From contig DATBZS010000037.1 in NCBI GenBank assembly GCA_036513075.1, positions 1 through 64,000 of the forward strand: 64,000 nt of DNA. The letters are read 5' to 3'. This DNA is from Bog-756 sp036513075 (GTDB lineage: Bacteria; Actinomycetota; Acidimicrobiia; Acidimicrobiales; RAAP-2). Within the stretch, counting starts at the first letter, position 1; each line of letters begins with the position of its first letter. Positions 1 to 10,178 of the stretch are shown piece by piece. The translations under genes were made by a program, and so were the position numbers. Under the pieces are notes generated by a model, which was given only the letters and a program-made list of their open reading frames with translations, ran no database searches and was not told the origin of the DNA.

Positions 1-1
1 T

Positions 2-69
2 GGCGGCGCTGGCTTCGGTGGCGGTGGCGGCGGGTTCGGCGGCGGCGGTGGCGGCGCTGGGTTCGGCGG

Positions 70-73
<4 letters not shown>
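2..73 (+). CDS. C-terminal Gly/Phe-rich tail of a protein truncated by the window edge
   Basis: The reading frame entering the window encodes only Gly, Ala and Phe in GGGGGF-like repeats and stops with TGA at 71-73. The next gene starts inside this stop as ATGA. The composition matches the tail of the efflux adaptor that ends at 5042, so this is probably the end of another HlyD/MacA-like adaptor, giving the order adaptor, ATPase, permease. The body of the protein lies outside the window, so the assignment rests on tail composition and position only. Confidence 0.55.
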
Positions 74-875
<802 letters not shown>

Positions 876-879
<4 letters not shown>

Positions 880-2120
880 ACTTGGTGGAGACGTTCCGTA
901 CCGGGCTGGAAGCCGTACTGTCACACCGGTTGCGGTCGGCGCTGACCGTGCTCGGGATCATGATCGGCATCAGTGCCGTGATCCTCACGGTGGGCCTGGG
1001 TGAAGGTGCCCAGCAGCAAGTGGGTTCCGAGATCTCAGCCCTGGGTTCCAACCTGTTGACGGTGACTCCCGGCAGCACCACATCGAGCTCGGGTGTCCGC
1101 GGAGGATTCGGGACCGCCTCGACCCTGACCACAGGGGACGCCGCAGCACTCGACTCCAAGATCGTGGCCCCCGACATCAACGCCGTGGCCCCCGCAACCT
1201 CGTCGACGGCGAGCCTCGTGGCGGGCACCACCAACTGGACCACCAGCGTGGTGGGCTCCGACCCGTCGTGGCTGACCGTCCGGGGTCGCAGCATGACCGA
1301 AGGCCGGTTCATCGACTCCCATGACCTGGCCACCCGGGCCGAGGTCGTCGTTCTGGGGGCCACCACGGCGCAGGAGCTGTTCAGCTTCCGCGACCCGGTG
1401 GGCCAGACCGTCGACATCGCCGGCCAGCCGATGTCGGTCATCGGTGTCCTCAACACCATCGGCTCGTCGTCCAGCTCATCGACGGTGGCCAATCCGGATG
1501 ACCAGGCGGTGGTGCCGCTGACCACGGCATCCGCGCTCCTGACCGGTGGCTCCAGCCGGAACTCGGTCAGCCAGATCCTGATCCAGGCCGACTCGTCCTC
1601 GACGCTGTCGGCCGCCTACCAGGAGACCGACGCCGAGCTGCTGAGCCTCCACAGGATCACGACCCCGACCGGCGCCGACTTCACCATCACCAGCGAGGCA
1701 CAGGTGCTTTCCACCGCCACCTCGGTGGACAAGACGCTGACCGTGCTGCTCGGCGGCGTCGCCGGTATCTCGCTCCTCGTGGGCGGCATCGGCGTCATGA
1801 ACATCATGCTGGTCTCGGTGACCGAGCGGATCCGGGAGATCGGACTCCGCAAGGCGCTCGGGGCGACCCCGCGGGTGATCCGCCGCCAGTTCCTGGTCGA
1901 GGCGTCGGTGCTCGGCGCGGTGGGAGGTCTGCTCGGTGCCCTGCTCGGCGTGGTCGGGGCCGAGGTCCTGCCCCACTTCATCTCCGACCCGATCACCGTG
2001 TCGCCGGTGGCGGCCGCGGGTGCCGTCGCCGTCGCCATCGTCATCGGCATCGTGTTCGGCGTCTACCCGGCCAGCCGTGCGGCCAAGCTCCCTCCCATCG
2101 ATGCACTCCGCAGCGAATGA
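876..2120 (+). CDS. MacB-like ABC transporter permease (FtsX family)
   Basis: The 414-residue membrane protein has one N-terminal membrane helix (about residues 22-42), a large extracytoplasmic MacB_PCD-type domain, and three C-terminal helices (about 290-315, 340-362 and 378-400). The FtsX signature ERIREIGLRKALGA follows the second helix, and the C terminus has the typical YPASRAAKLPPIDALR motif. It starts with GTG overlapping the TGA of the ATPase gene (GTGA). With the ATPase it forms the core of a MacAB-type exporter for peptides, lipids or drugs. The extracytoplasmic domain is rich in Ser/Thr, as expected for a secreted domain in this genome. Confidence 0.93.
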
Positions 2121-2200
2121 CGTCCCGATCCGACGCGCTCATGAACACTCTGAATCCGAATCCAACCGTGTACGTACCGAAGTCAACCAAGGAAGCCACC

Positions 2201-3130
2201 ATGCACAACGACCACCAGAGCCTCCCCGTCGCCGGATCACCCTCCCGTCGGCCGCGGACCCTGCGGATGCGGCAGATCGCCACCCTCGGCGCCGTCGGGG
2301 CGGCCGGCATCGCCTTTGCCGCCTGCGGAGGTTCGTCGGGCGCGTCGAGCACGACCTCGACGTCGGCACCGGCCAAGGGCTCGTCCACTACCCCGAGTTC
2401 GTTGCCCGGTGCCAACGGGAACATCGCCGCGGTCACCGGAACGACGCTCGAGGTACAGAACACCCAATCCGGCCAGACCACGGTGGACTACAGCTCGACC
2501 ACCGCCATCCGCCAGATCACCACGACCTCGCTGTCGGCGGTGACGGTCGGCTCGTGTATCACGGCAATCGGCAAGCCGACCACCACGTCGTCGACGAAGT
2601 CGGCCTTCGGCGGACCGGTGACGGCCACCACGGTCTCGATCAGCCAGCCGGTGTCCGGAGCCTGCGCCCGGGGCGGTGCCGGTGGACGGACGGGTGGCTT
2701 CGGTGGTCGGCCCGGAGGAACGGGCGGAGCCACAGGTGGTACCAGGCCGGGCGGGGGGTCCTTCAAGCCGCCGACGGGTGGGTCGTTCGCTGGGGGGAAC
2801 TTCGCAACGGCATTCGGCTCGGTCACCGCGGTGGGTGGCTCGACAATCACCGTCAGCGAGACCAACCCCCGGACGTCCGCGGCCACGAGTGTCACGGTCA
2901 CCGTGACTCCGACGTCGACATACACGACCACCCAGGACGCCACGGCCGCGGCCATCGTGGTCGGTCAGTGCGCCCGGGCCACCGGCACCGCGGATACTAC
3001 CGGTGCGGTGACGGCGCAGTCCCTCACCATCTCGGCACCTACCAACGGATCTTGCACTAGCGGCTTCGGCTTCCGTGGCGGAGCCGGCGGCGGGTTCGGC
3101 GGCGGCCAGGGTGCGTCCACGAGTGCCTGA
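2201..3130 (+). CDS. Secreted DUF5666-like lipoprotein with Gly-rich linker
   Basis: The protein (309 residues from this ATG) begins with a basic stretch and a hydrophobic segment ending in FAAC at Cys42, which fits a lipobox. Two similar beta-rich segments follow, each with a TGTTLEV-type or GSTITV-type core and an IT(A)-IG or CARATG end. They look like two DUF5666 units, joined by a Gly/Arg-rich linker with GGRPGG-like repeats. The ATG at 2201 is preceded by AAGGAAG at 2189-2195. An in-frame ATG at 2117 overlaps the permease stop but would put about 70 residues before the lipid-attachment Cys. It is probably a surface or wall accessory of the neighbouring exporter; no enzymatic motif is visible. 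Confidence 0.7.
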   Translation: MHNDHQSLPVAGSPSRRPRTLRMRQIATLGAVGAAGIAFAACGGSSGASSTTSTSAPAKGSSTTPSSLPGANGNIAAVTGTTLEVQNTQSGQTTVDYSSTTAIRQITTTSLSAVTVGSCITAIGKPTTTSSTKSAFGGPVTATTVSISQPVSGACARGGAGGRTGGFGGRPGGTGGATGGTRPGGGSFKPPTGGSFAGGNFATAFGSVTAVGGSTITVSETNPRTSAATSVTVTVTPTSTYTTTQDATAAAIVVGQCARATGTADTTGAVTAQSLTISAPTNGSCTSGFGFRGGAGGGFGGGQGASTSA

Positions 3131-5042
3131 TCCGTCCGCACCGTCGATCGCCACCGCACCGCTTGTCGCGCCCGACGCCGGCCCTGGCGCGCCCGTGGGC
3201 GCCATGGCGCCGGGTCGGCGGCGGTCGGGTCGGTGGGCACCCGTGCGGGTGCTCCTGGTGGTGATCGTGGTGGCGGCCGTCGTGGTGGGGTGGCTGCTCA
3301 CCCGTCCGACCGGACCGGCCTACCGGACCGCACCGGTGGCCATGGGGAACGCAGTGGCCACCCTGTCCGAGGTGGGTACCGTCACCCCGGTGCAGCAGTC
3401 CGACCTGACGTTCGCGGTGGGTGGCAAGGTGGGCACTGTCGACGTGACCGTGGGCCAACAGGTGGCGGCCGGCCAGACCGTCGCCACCCTCGACACGACG
3501 TCGTTGCAGTCGGCGGTGGTGACCGCCGAGGCCAACCTGGCGTCGGCGCAGGCCACCCTGGCCAGTGACGAGAGCGCCCAGGCGAATGGCTCGACTACGA
3601 CGGTCGCCACGTCGACCGGCTCCGGTGAGTCGGGAACCGGAACGAGTGGAAGCACGACGGCGACTACCAGCCCGTCGTCGGGCGGATCAGGTAACGCAGG
3701 CGCGAGCGCCGAAGTGACCAAACTCCAGGCAACGCTGGTGGCCGACCAGCACCAGGAGGACGCGGACGCGACCGCCGCCGGGGCGGCACTGCAGACCGCC
3801 ACAACGACTTGCACCGCCGGTTCGACCCCAGGTGTCACGGAGGGACAGACTCCTGCGCCATCAGTTCCGCCCGGCGGCTCCAGTGGCGGAGGCCAGCTGA
3901 CGTGCACCCAGGCATTGACTGCAGCGTCGACTGCCCACCAGGCGCTGGTGACGGCCATCGACAAGGTCACCAAGGACGAGGCGGCACTGGCCGCGGCACT
4001 GGGACTCGACACCTCCGGTGGAACCAGTGGAACCGGTGGAATCGGTGGATCAGGCAGTTCCGGTGGCGGAGGAGCGGGTTCACCCGGGCAGGGGGGAACA
4101 TCCACCACCACTGCGTCGACGACCAGTCCCACCTCGGGAACGAACAACACCCCGGCATCGGGCAGTTCGACGACGGGGTCCTCCTCGACAACCGACAGTC
4201 GGTCGACGTCCACCGCTTCGACCTCGTCGTCGGCCACCAGTAGCCATACCCGGACGATTACGCCCGAGCTGATCGCCCTGGACCAGGCAAACGTCGATGT
4301 GGCCCAGGCCGCCCTGGTTGTGGCGCAGCGGAATGTCGGACAGTCCAACCTGATCAGCACCCTCGCCGGGACCGTCGGGTCGGTCGACCTGACAGTGGGC
4401 CAGACGGTGAGTGCGGGCGCACCCTCGTCCACACCCCAGGTAGTGGTGGTCGGTTCGGGCACCGACTATGAAGTGACTACCACGGTGCCGGTCACCGCCA
4501 TCAAGCAGGTCGCCGTGGGCCAGCAGGCTCTGGTGACCCCGGACTCGAGTTCGACGGTTCTCACCGGAACGGTGTCCAGGATCGGGGTGCTCGGGACGAC
4601 GTCCACCACCTCCACCACCTATCCCGTAACCATCGCCTTCCAATCGTCCGATCTCGGACCATTCTCCGGGGCTGAGTCCTCGGTTCAGATCGTCACCGGC
4701 CAGGCCAGCGGAGTCACCACCGTGCCGTCGTCTGCGGTGCGGGCCGTGGGTACCAATCACCTCGTCACCGTGATCGAGGCCGGGAAGACCACCTCGGTCC
4801 GGGTGACCCTGGGCACCGTCGGGGCCAACCGGACCCAGATCCTTTCGGGCGTCCACGTCGGTGAGACCGTCTCGTTGGCCACCATGGGCGCGCCGGTGCC
4901 GTCGTCATCCACGACCACCCGGGGCGGTCTGACCGGATTGGCCGGGACCGGGGGCTTCGGCGGGGCCGGGGGCTTCGGCGGGGCCGGGGGCTTCGGCGGC
5001 GGAACGGGTGGAGGCGGGTTCTCCCGGGCCTCCCTGGGGTGA
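3123..5042 (+). CDS. HlyD/MacA-like efflux adaptor with low-complexity inserts
   Basis: This protein of about 640 residues has a cytoplasmic N-terminus, one membrane anchor (about residues 41-59), and two half-motifs of a lipoyl/barrel-sandwich domain (VGTVDVTVGQQVAAGQ and VGSVDLTVGQTVSAG) flanking a helical hairpin region. A beta-barrel and a C-terminal domain follow. The hairpin is interrupted by two Ser/Thr/Gly-rich stretches of tens of residues. The C terminus is a Gly-Phe-rich tail (GGFGGAGGFGG). It overlaps the previous gene; GTG codons at 3075, 3111 and 3123 are all possible starts, and 3123 gives the smallest overlap. It is probably the adaptor for the MacB-type pair just upstream. 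Confidence 0.8.
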   Translation: MPDPSAPSIATAPLVAPDAGPGAPVGAMAPGRRRSGRWAPVRVLLVVIVVAAVVVGWLLTRPTGPAYRTAPVAMGNAVATLSEVGTVTPVQQSDLTFAVGGKVGTVDVTVGQQVAAGQTVATLDTTSLQSAVVTAEANLASAQATLASDESAQANGSTTTVATSTGSGESGTGTSGSTTATTSPSSGGSGNAGASAEVTKLQATLVADQHQEDADATAAGAALQTATTTCTAGSTPGVTEGQTPAPSVPPGGSSGGGQLTCTQALTAASTAHQALVTAIDKVTKDEAALAAALGLDTSGGTSGTGGIGGSGSSGGGGAGSPGQGGTSTTTASTTSPTSGTNNTPASGSSTTGSSSTTDSRSTSTASTSSSATSSHTRTITPELIALDQANVDVAQAALVVAQRNVGQSNLISTLAGTVGSVDLTVGQTVSAGAPSSTPQVVVVGSGTDYEVTTTVPVTAIKQVAVGQQALVTPDSSSTVLTGTVSRIGVLGTTSTTSTTYPVTIAFQSSDLGPFSGAESSVQIVTGQASGVTTVPSSAVRAVGTNHLVTVIEAGKTTSVRVTLGTVGANRTQILSGVHVGETVSLATMGAPVPSSSTTTRGGLTGLAGTGGFGGAGGFGGAGGFGGGTGGGGFSRASLG

Positions 5043-5179
5043 TCGGGGTCACTCCGAACCTCCAACGGGTGACCGATTCGATCCAGCCGCTCCCGAGCAC
5101 CTCGTCGGGTCTCAGGGATTCGGGGTCTCATCGATCCGGGATCACCCGGGTTCGAGGCCATCCGGGTAGCGTCCCCGAG

Positions 5180-5686
5180 GTGACCGACGAGCGGATGACC
5201 GCAGAAGCCGTGCACGACACCGGGGTGCGCCGGCTCCAGCATGCCTACGCCGATGTGGTGAACCGCCGGGCCTGGCCCGAGCTCGAACTCCTGTTCCGAC
5301 CCGACGCCGAGGTGGTCATCGACCGGCGGGCCGGTGAGCCTCTGCGACTGGTGGGCGGCGGCGAGGTCGGGGCGTTCATCGGGTCGGCCATCGCCCACTT
5401 CACCTTCTTCGAATTCGTGATCCTGAACGCCCACATTGTCTTTCCCGACGGGCCCGAGTCCGGCACCGCGGTGTGCCGCCTCTTCATGTGCGAGCTCCGC
5501 CAGGACGGTGGCACCGGGCGGTTCAGCACCGCGTTCGGCCTCTACCACGACCGGTACGTGCTGGACGCGGGCCGGTGGTGGTTCGCCGAGCGGCGCTATC
5601 ACTCACTCGCCCGCCACGGCGGGGTCCTGGACGTATTTCCGCTGCCCGCCGACCCGGGCATCGCCGTTCCCGGCGTCGGGTCCTGA
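5180..5686 (+). CDS. SnoaL/NTF2-like protein
   Basis: The protein (168 residues from GTG 5180) has a cone-fold NTF2 pattern: a leading helix with LQHAYADVVNRRAW, then LFRPDAEVVIDR, a glycine-containing turn, and long strands ending in a WWFAERRYHSL motif. The family includes SnoaL-like cyclases, ketosteroid-isomerase-like enzymes and many proteins of unknown role. The frame is open back to 5039, but the codons before 5180 look non-coding and Ser/Arg-rich, so the GTG at 5180 or the ATG at 5195 is the likelier start. No catalytic assignment is possible. Confidence 0.7.
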   Translation: MTDERMTAEAVHDTGVRRLQHAYADVVNRRAWPELELLFRPDAEVVIDRRAGEPLRLVGGGEVGAFIGSAIAHFTFFEFVILNAHIVFPDGPESGTAVCRLFMCELRQDGGTGRFSTAFGLYHDRYVLDAGRWWFAERRYHSLARHGGVLDVFPLPADPGIAVPGVGS

Positions 5687-5756
5687 GCGCACCGGTCCAT
5701 ACGTGATGACGTCCCGATCAGGCGTCGAGGACGGTCCGCGTGGGAGCATCGGAGGC

Positions 5757-6224
5757 ATGCCGCTCCTCGTCGTCCGCCATGCACGCGCCGGGCGACGGAG
5801 CGCCTGGCCGGGAGACGACCTGGAACGCCCCCTGTCGCCTCGGGGACTAGCCCAGGCCGAGGCCCTGGTGCCACTCCTCGCCGGATACCGGCCCCGTCGC
5901 ATCCTGGCCAGCCCGGCCGTCCGCTGCTTCGAGACGGTCCGGCCCTTGGCCGAGGCGCTGGAGCTCCCGATCGAGTCGGTCGGTGAGCTCGCCGAGGGCA
6001 ACGGCCCCGAAGCCATGCGTCTCCTCCACCGCATGGCCGGCGAGACGGCGGTCCTCAGTACCCATGGCGACATCGCCGCCGAGGTGCTCGATGCCCTGAC
6101 CCCCGGCCTGTCCGCCAAGGCCCGCTACAAGTTGCGTCTGTTGAAGGGAGAGGTCTGGGTCGTCCAGTCGACCGGCGCCACGCTCGAGATCGTCGACCAC
6201 CTCCGCCAGGACCCCCGCCGGTGA
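5757..6224 (+). CDS. SixA-like histidine phosphatase
   Basis: This 155-residue protein has the histidine phosphatase motif in its RHA form at residues 7-9, close to the N-terminus (LLVVRHARAG). It has LSPRG and a central LASPAVRCFET segment, and a second catalytic His in LSTHGDI. The short length and single domain match SixA-like phosphohistidine phosphatases and other short branch-2-like members. The ATG follows GGAGG with a short spacer. It lies 70 bp after the NTF2-like gene and 69 bp before murL. Its substrate (protein phosphohistidine or a small phosphate ester) is unknown. Confidence 0.85.
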   Translation: MPLLVVRHARAGRRSAWPGDDLERPLSPRGLAQAEALVPLLAGYRPRRILASPAVRCFETVRPLAEALELPIESVGELAEGNGPEAMRLLHRMAGETAVLSTHGDIAAEVLDALTPGLSAKARYKLRLLKGEVWVVQSTGATLEIVDHLRQDPRR

Positions 6225-6293
6225 ACCGGCCCGTCGCCGCCCGCCCGCCATCCGGTCGGACGCCGGACGGCCGACCACTACGCTGACCGCCCG

Positions 6294-7664
6294 ATGAGTG
6301 CCCCCCTCCGATTCGATCCGGATTCGTTCCGCACCTTCCGGATCGTCGGACGGGACTACGACCCGGCCAGGCGCACAGTCACCCTCCGCTACGCGCTCGA
6401 CGACGAGGTGACGTTCACGGAGACCATCACGTTCGAGACGCCGCCGGACGATGCGGCCGGGACGGCCGGGACGGCCGGTCCGGGGTTCGAGCGGGCGCTG
6501 CTCCACCTGCACGTGGCCGCCGGAACCAGCTACTACAAGACGGCGGCCCCCGGAGAGGTCGTGGTGGAGGGGGAGTCGCTCAGCCAGACCGAGCTCGACC
6601 TCTACCACCATCTCTATGACGAAGGTCTACGCGAGTTCGCCGTGACCAACGGCTTGCCCGTGCCCCGACCGGTCGCCATGGTGCCGGGCCGGGGGGAGGC
6701 CGGGCACCTGGTGCCACCCGAGGGTGGACTCCGTCCCGGGCTGCTGGTGCCGATCGGCGGTGGCAAAGACTCGATGGTGCTGATCGATGCGGTGCGCGGC
6801 CTTGGACCCCGCCTGTTCGCCGTCAATCCGCACCCGCTGGTCTACGACCTGGCGGCCGAGGCCGGGCTCGAGCTCGTCGTCGTCCGCCGTCGGCTCGACC
6901 CGGGACTGGCCAGCCTCCACGAGGCCGGTGCCCTGAACGGACACGTGCCCATTACCGCCATCGTGTCGCTCATCGCCGTGGTCGGTGCCTTCGTCCACGG
7001 TTACGACACGGTGGCCATGGCCGTCGAGCGGTCGGCCAGCGAGGAGACGATGTGGGTCGACGGCGTGCCGGTCAACCACCAGTACTCGAAGAGCCGGGAG
7101 TTCGAGCTACTGCTGGCCGAGGTGGTGCGGACGACTGTTGCTCCCGAGTTGACGTACGGTTCGGCTCTGCGCCCCTACTCGGAGCTCGCCATCGCCCGGG
7201 CCTTCGCCGGCCTCGGGCGCTATCACGGGACGTTCTGCAGCTGTAACTCGGCGTTCCGGCAGCGGGCCGGGACGGACGACCGGTGGTGCGGGCACTGCCC
7301 CAAGTGCCGCTTCGTGGGGCTGATGCTGGCGCCGTTCCTAAGGCCCGACGAACTGACCACGGTCATCGGGACGGACATGTTCGCCGACCCCGCCCAGGTG
7401 GAGGGGTTCGCCGCCCTGATGAGCGATGTCGACAAGCCGTTCGAGTGTGTGGGGGAGCGGCGTGAGTCGGCTGTGGCCCTGCGGCTATTGACCGACATGG
7501 CGGAATGGCGGGAGACGGTGGTGGTCACGACCCTGGCCCCCGTGGCCGAGGCGTTGGTCGGCGACGGGGACACGGCCCGGCTCCTGGCCGCACAGAGGGA
7601 TCTGGCCTTTCCCGACTCGTCAGTGGCCCAGGCGGTCGATGCCCTGGTATCGGGGGGCCGATGA
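6294..7664 (+). CDS. murL: MurL-type UDP-MurNAc-L-Ala-L-Glu epimerase
   Basis: This 456-residue protein matches my recollection of the MurL family: GGGKDSM at residues 155-161 (a PP-loop-like nucleotide site), NGHVPITAIVS, ERSASEETMW, VNHQYSKSREFE, and near residue 315 the cysteine cluster CSCN followed by WCGHCPKC. MurL, described in Xanthomonas oryzae, epimerises the terminal L-Glu of UDP-MurNAc-L-Ala-L-Glu to D-Glu in an ATP-dependent reaction, replacing glutamate racemase. The next gene is a MurD-like ligase whose ATG overlaps the stop of this one (ATGA), which is the known partner arrangement and supports the call strongly. Confidence 0.85.
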   Translation: MSAPLRFDPDSFRTFRIVGRDYDPARRTVTLRYALDDEVTFTETITFETPPDDAAGTAGTAGPGFERALLHLHVAAGTSYYKTAAPGEVVVEGESLSQTELDLYHHLYDEGLREFAVTNGLPVPRPVAMVPGRGEAGHLVPPEGGLRPGLLVPIGGGKDSMVLIDAVRGLGPRLFAVNPHPLVYDLAAEAGLELVVVRRRLDPGLASLHEAGALNGHVPITAIVSLIAVVGAFVHGYDTVAMAVERSASEETMWVDGVPVNHQYSKSREFELLLAEVVRTTVAPELTYGSALRPYSELAIARAFAGLGRYHGTFCSCNSAFRQRAGTDDRWCGHCPKCRFVGLMLAPFLRPDELTTVIGTDMFADPAQVEGFAALMSDVDKPFECVGERRESAVALRLLTDMAEWRETVVVTTLAPVAEALVGDGDTARLLAAQRDLAFPDSSVAQAVDALVSGGR

Positions 7665-9019
7665 ACCTCGGCCCGTTGACCCTCGACGCGGCGCTCGCCC
7701 GCCGGGTGGCCGTGTGGGGAATGGGGGCTGAAGGTCTGGCCCTGGTCACGTTGGCTGTCGAGCGAGGGGTCGAGCCGATGCTGATCGACGACCTCGCCGC
7801 TGACGCGGCCGAACGGGTGGCGGCGGCTCTGGGTGGGTCGCGATCGGTGTCCGCGCCCGGCGACGTCGACTGGTCGACAGTGGACGTGGTCGTGCGCGCC
7901 CCGGGGGTGAGTCGGTACCGAGCCGAGTTGGCTGCCGCCGAATCGGCCGGCGCGACGGTCACCACAGCCATGGCGCTCTGGCTCGAGGATCACGCCGACG
8001 CCCCGGTGCTGGCAATCACCGGGACCAAGGGAAAGAGCACGACCGCGGCGATGGCTGCCGCCATCCTCGAGGCGGACGGCCGACGGGTGGAACTGGTGGG
8101 GAACATCGGGATCCCGGTCGTCGACACCTACCGACGGCCCCGGCCCGACGCCTACGTTGTTGAGGTCTCGTCGTACCAGGCGGCCGATGTGACCCGATCG
8201 CCCGGGGTCGTGGTGCTGACGAGCCTGGCCCCCGACCACCTCGACTGGCACGGCGGAGTGGATGCCTACTACCGGGACAAACTCCGCCTGGTGGAGGCGG
8301 GCCCCCCCGGACGGCTGGCGGTCAACGCCGGCAACGACGAGGCGCTGGACAGGACGGCGGGCCACCCCGACCGGACGCTGTTCGGTCCCGACGGCCGGGT
8401 GCGGGTCGATGGTGACGGGTGGATCGAGGTCGACGGTACGGACGTGGTCGACACGAACCGGCTGCGGGTTACCGGCCGCCACAATGCCTGGAACCTGTGC
8501 GGTGCGATCACCGGGATCCTGCTGTTGACCGACGCGGCGCCGTCGACACCGGCGGTGGAGTCGGCCGTCGACGGGTTCGCCGGGTTACCGTCCCGGTGCC
8601 AGGTACTCGGTGAGCGCGACGGACGGACCTATGTGGACGACGCCTTGGCCTCCAATCCGTTCGCCGCGGCGACCTCGGTCGAGTCCTTCGCCGGTCGCCC
8701 GTTGACCGTCATCGTCGGCGGGGCCGACCGGGGAGTCGACCCGGGCCCGCTGGCGGACGCGCTGGCCGCCCACCGCCCCGCAGCATCGGTGGTGCTACTC
8801 CCCCCGGGGTCGGTCCGGCTGCGTACGGCCCTCGTCGCGGCGGTGACCAAGGTGCGGTCGGCGGCCGACCTCGATGAAGCGGTGGAGATCGCCGAGGGCC
8901 TCACCGCACCGGGCGGCGTGGTGCTCTTCTCGCCGGGGGCACCAACCCCCGAAGGCGGCGGGGGCTACCGGTCCCGCAGTCGCTCGTTCGCCACGGCGGC
9001 GGGGTTCGATGCCGGGTGA
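7661..9019 (+). CDS. murD2: MurD2-type UDP-MurNAc-L-Ala:L-Glu ligase
   Basis: The 452-residue protein is a Mur ligase. It has an N-terminal Rossmann-like UDP-binding domain (VAVWGMGAEG), the ATP loop GTKGKST at residues 121-127, the VEVSSYQ and LAPDHLDWHG central-domain motifs, RHNAWNL, and the C-terminal YVDDALASNP region with IVGGADRG. MurD normally adds D-Glu to UDP-MurNAc-L-Ala. Coupling to murL by a 4-bp overlap indicates the MurD2 variant, which adds L-Glu for later epimerisation. L-Glu specificity is inferred from context, not from a residue I can point to. Confidence 0.85.
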   Translation: MNLGPLTLDAALARRVAVWGMGAEGLALVTLAVERGVEPMLIDDLAADAAERVAAALGGSRSVSAPGDVDWSTVDVVVRAPGVSRYRAELAAAESAGATVTTAMALWLEDHADAPVLAITGTKGKSTTAAMAAAILEADGRRVELVGNIGIPVVDTYRRPRPDAYVVEVSSYQAADVTRSPGVVVLTSLAPDHLDWHGGVDAYYRDKLRLVEAGPPGRLAVNAGNDEALDRTAGHPDRTLFGPDGRVRVDGDGWIEVDGTDVVDTNRLRVTGRHNAWNLCGAITGILLLTDAAPSTPAVESAVDGFAGLPSRCQVLGERDGRTYVDDALASNPFAAATSVESFAGRPLTVIVGGADRGVDPGPLADALAAHRPAASVVLLPPGSVRLRTALVAAVTKVRSAADLDEAVEIAEGLTAPGGVVLFSPGAPTPEGGGGYRSRSRSFATAAGFDAG

Positions 9020-9107
9020 CGGGCCGGCGGGGGATCCAGTCGGCCAGTGGCGGGTTGACAGTCGGCAGGGGTCGGGCAACGGTGGGTCAGCACCAGGGGA
9101 GGGCGAC

Positions 9108-10163
9108 ATGCCGGAGATCACCATCATCACCGACCGGATATCGACGGTGGACGGCGTGGCCGACACGGCACGGGGGAGCTTCCTGGTGGATGCCGCTGAT
9201 CTGAGCCGTGCACTGGGCTGGAAGTTCAAGGCGGCCGGTCTGTGCCGGGGAGACACCTGCGTGCCGATCCGCGACATGGACGCGGTGCGGGTGGGGGAGC
9301 GCTTCGACCTGTCGGCCGTGGCCGAAACCGTCGGCCAGCCCGCAGTGGCCGACCTCGACGCCGGGATCGTAGCTGTGGCCCTTCCGGCCGAGCTGCGGCG
9401 CCGGGCGCTTCGAGACCTCGATGCTCCGGAGTTCACCCTTCCGGACCTGGACGGCACACCCCGCTCGCTGTCGGACTGGGCGGGGCGCAAGCGGCTCCTC
9501 GTCACGTTCTCGACCTGGTGCGGTTGCTGTTACGACCTGCCGGGCTGGCAGGCCCTCCACGACGAGTTGGCCGACGAGGGGTTCACCGTGATTGCCGTGG
9601 CCATGGACCAGAGTGCTGACGACGTGCGGCCGTTCGCCGACGGTCTGACCATGCCGGTGCTCTACGACCCCCACCACCTTCTCTCTGAGCTGTATGCCAT
9701 CTCGAACGTGCCCACAGTGGTGTGGATCGACGGCGGCGGACGGATCGTCCGGCCCAACGCCGAGGCGTTCGGGACCGACACCTTCGCCGAATTCACCGGG
9801 GCCGAATCGGCGCCCCATCTCGATCTGGTGCGGTGCTGGGTCCGGGACGGCGAACTGCCCATCGACCCAGAGGAGGACGGCGCGGCCATCGCCGATCTGT
9901 CCGAGGACGAGGTCCTGGCGCGGCTGCACTTCCGCATCGCCGCCGAGGCCCACCGTCGGGGCGACACCGAGACGACCCGCTCCCACGTGCTGCGCGCCGG
10001 CGAGCTGGCTCCCGACGACCTCACGGTGTGGCGGGCCGGCATGCCGCTGATCGGCGAAGATCCCTTCGGTCAGGACTTCCTCGACCGCTACGACGAGTGG
10101 AAGCGTAGGGGGAGCCCCGCCCACGCCCTGCCGCCGATGGTCGCGGCGCAGTCGGTGGACTGA
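9108..10163 (+). CDS. Thioredoxin-fold (AhpC/TSA or TlpA-like) protein with CGCC motif
   Basis: The 351-residue protein has about 105 N-terminal residues of unknown fold containing Cys46 and Cys51, then a peroxiredoxin/TlpA-like domain starting at DAPEFTLPDLDG. The redox centre is WCGCC (Cys138, Cys140, Cys141). A cis-Pro segment NVPTVVWID follows, and the C terminus is a helical tail with a TPR-like look. There is no signal peptide, so it is probably cytoplasmic. The ATG at 9108 follows an AGGGGAGGG ribosome-binding site. It may reduce disulfides or peroxides; its link to the upstream mur pair is positional only. Confidence 0.8.
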   Translation: MPEITIITDRISTVDGVADTARGSFLVDAADLSRALGWKFKAAGLCRGDTCVPIRDMDAVRVGERFDLSAVAETVGQPAVADLDAGIVAVALPAELRRRALRDLDAPEFTLPDLDGTPRSLSDWAGRKRLLVTFSTWCGCCYDLPGWQALHDELADEGFTVIAVAMDQSADDVRPFADGLTMPVLYDPHHLLSELYAISNVPTVVWIDGGGRIVRPNAEAFGTDTFAEFTGAESAPHLDLVRCWVRDGELPIDPEEDGAAIADLSEDEVLARLHFRIAAEAHRRGDTETTRSHVLRAGELAPDDLTVWRAGMPLIGEDPFGQDFLDRYDEWKRRGSPAHALPPMVAAQSVD

Positions 10164-10178
10164 GCCAACCACCGAGGG

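Noticed and set aside
5039..5179. N-terminal extension of the SnoaL-like gene
   Set aside because: The 47 extra codons are Ser/Arg-rich without fold signal; the start overlap with the adaptor stop is probably accidental.
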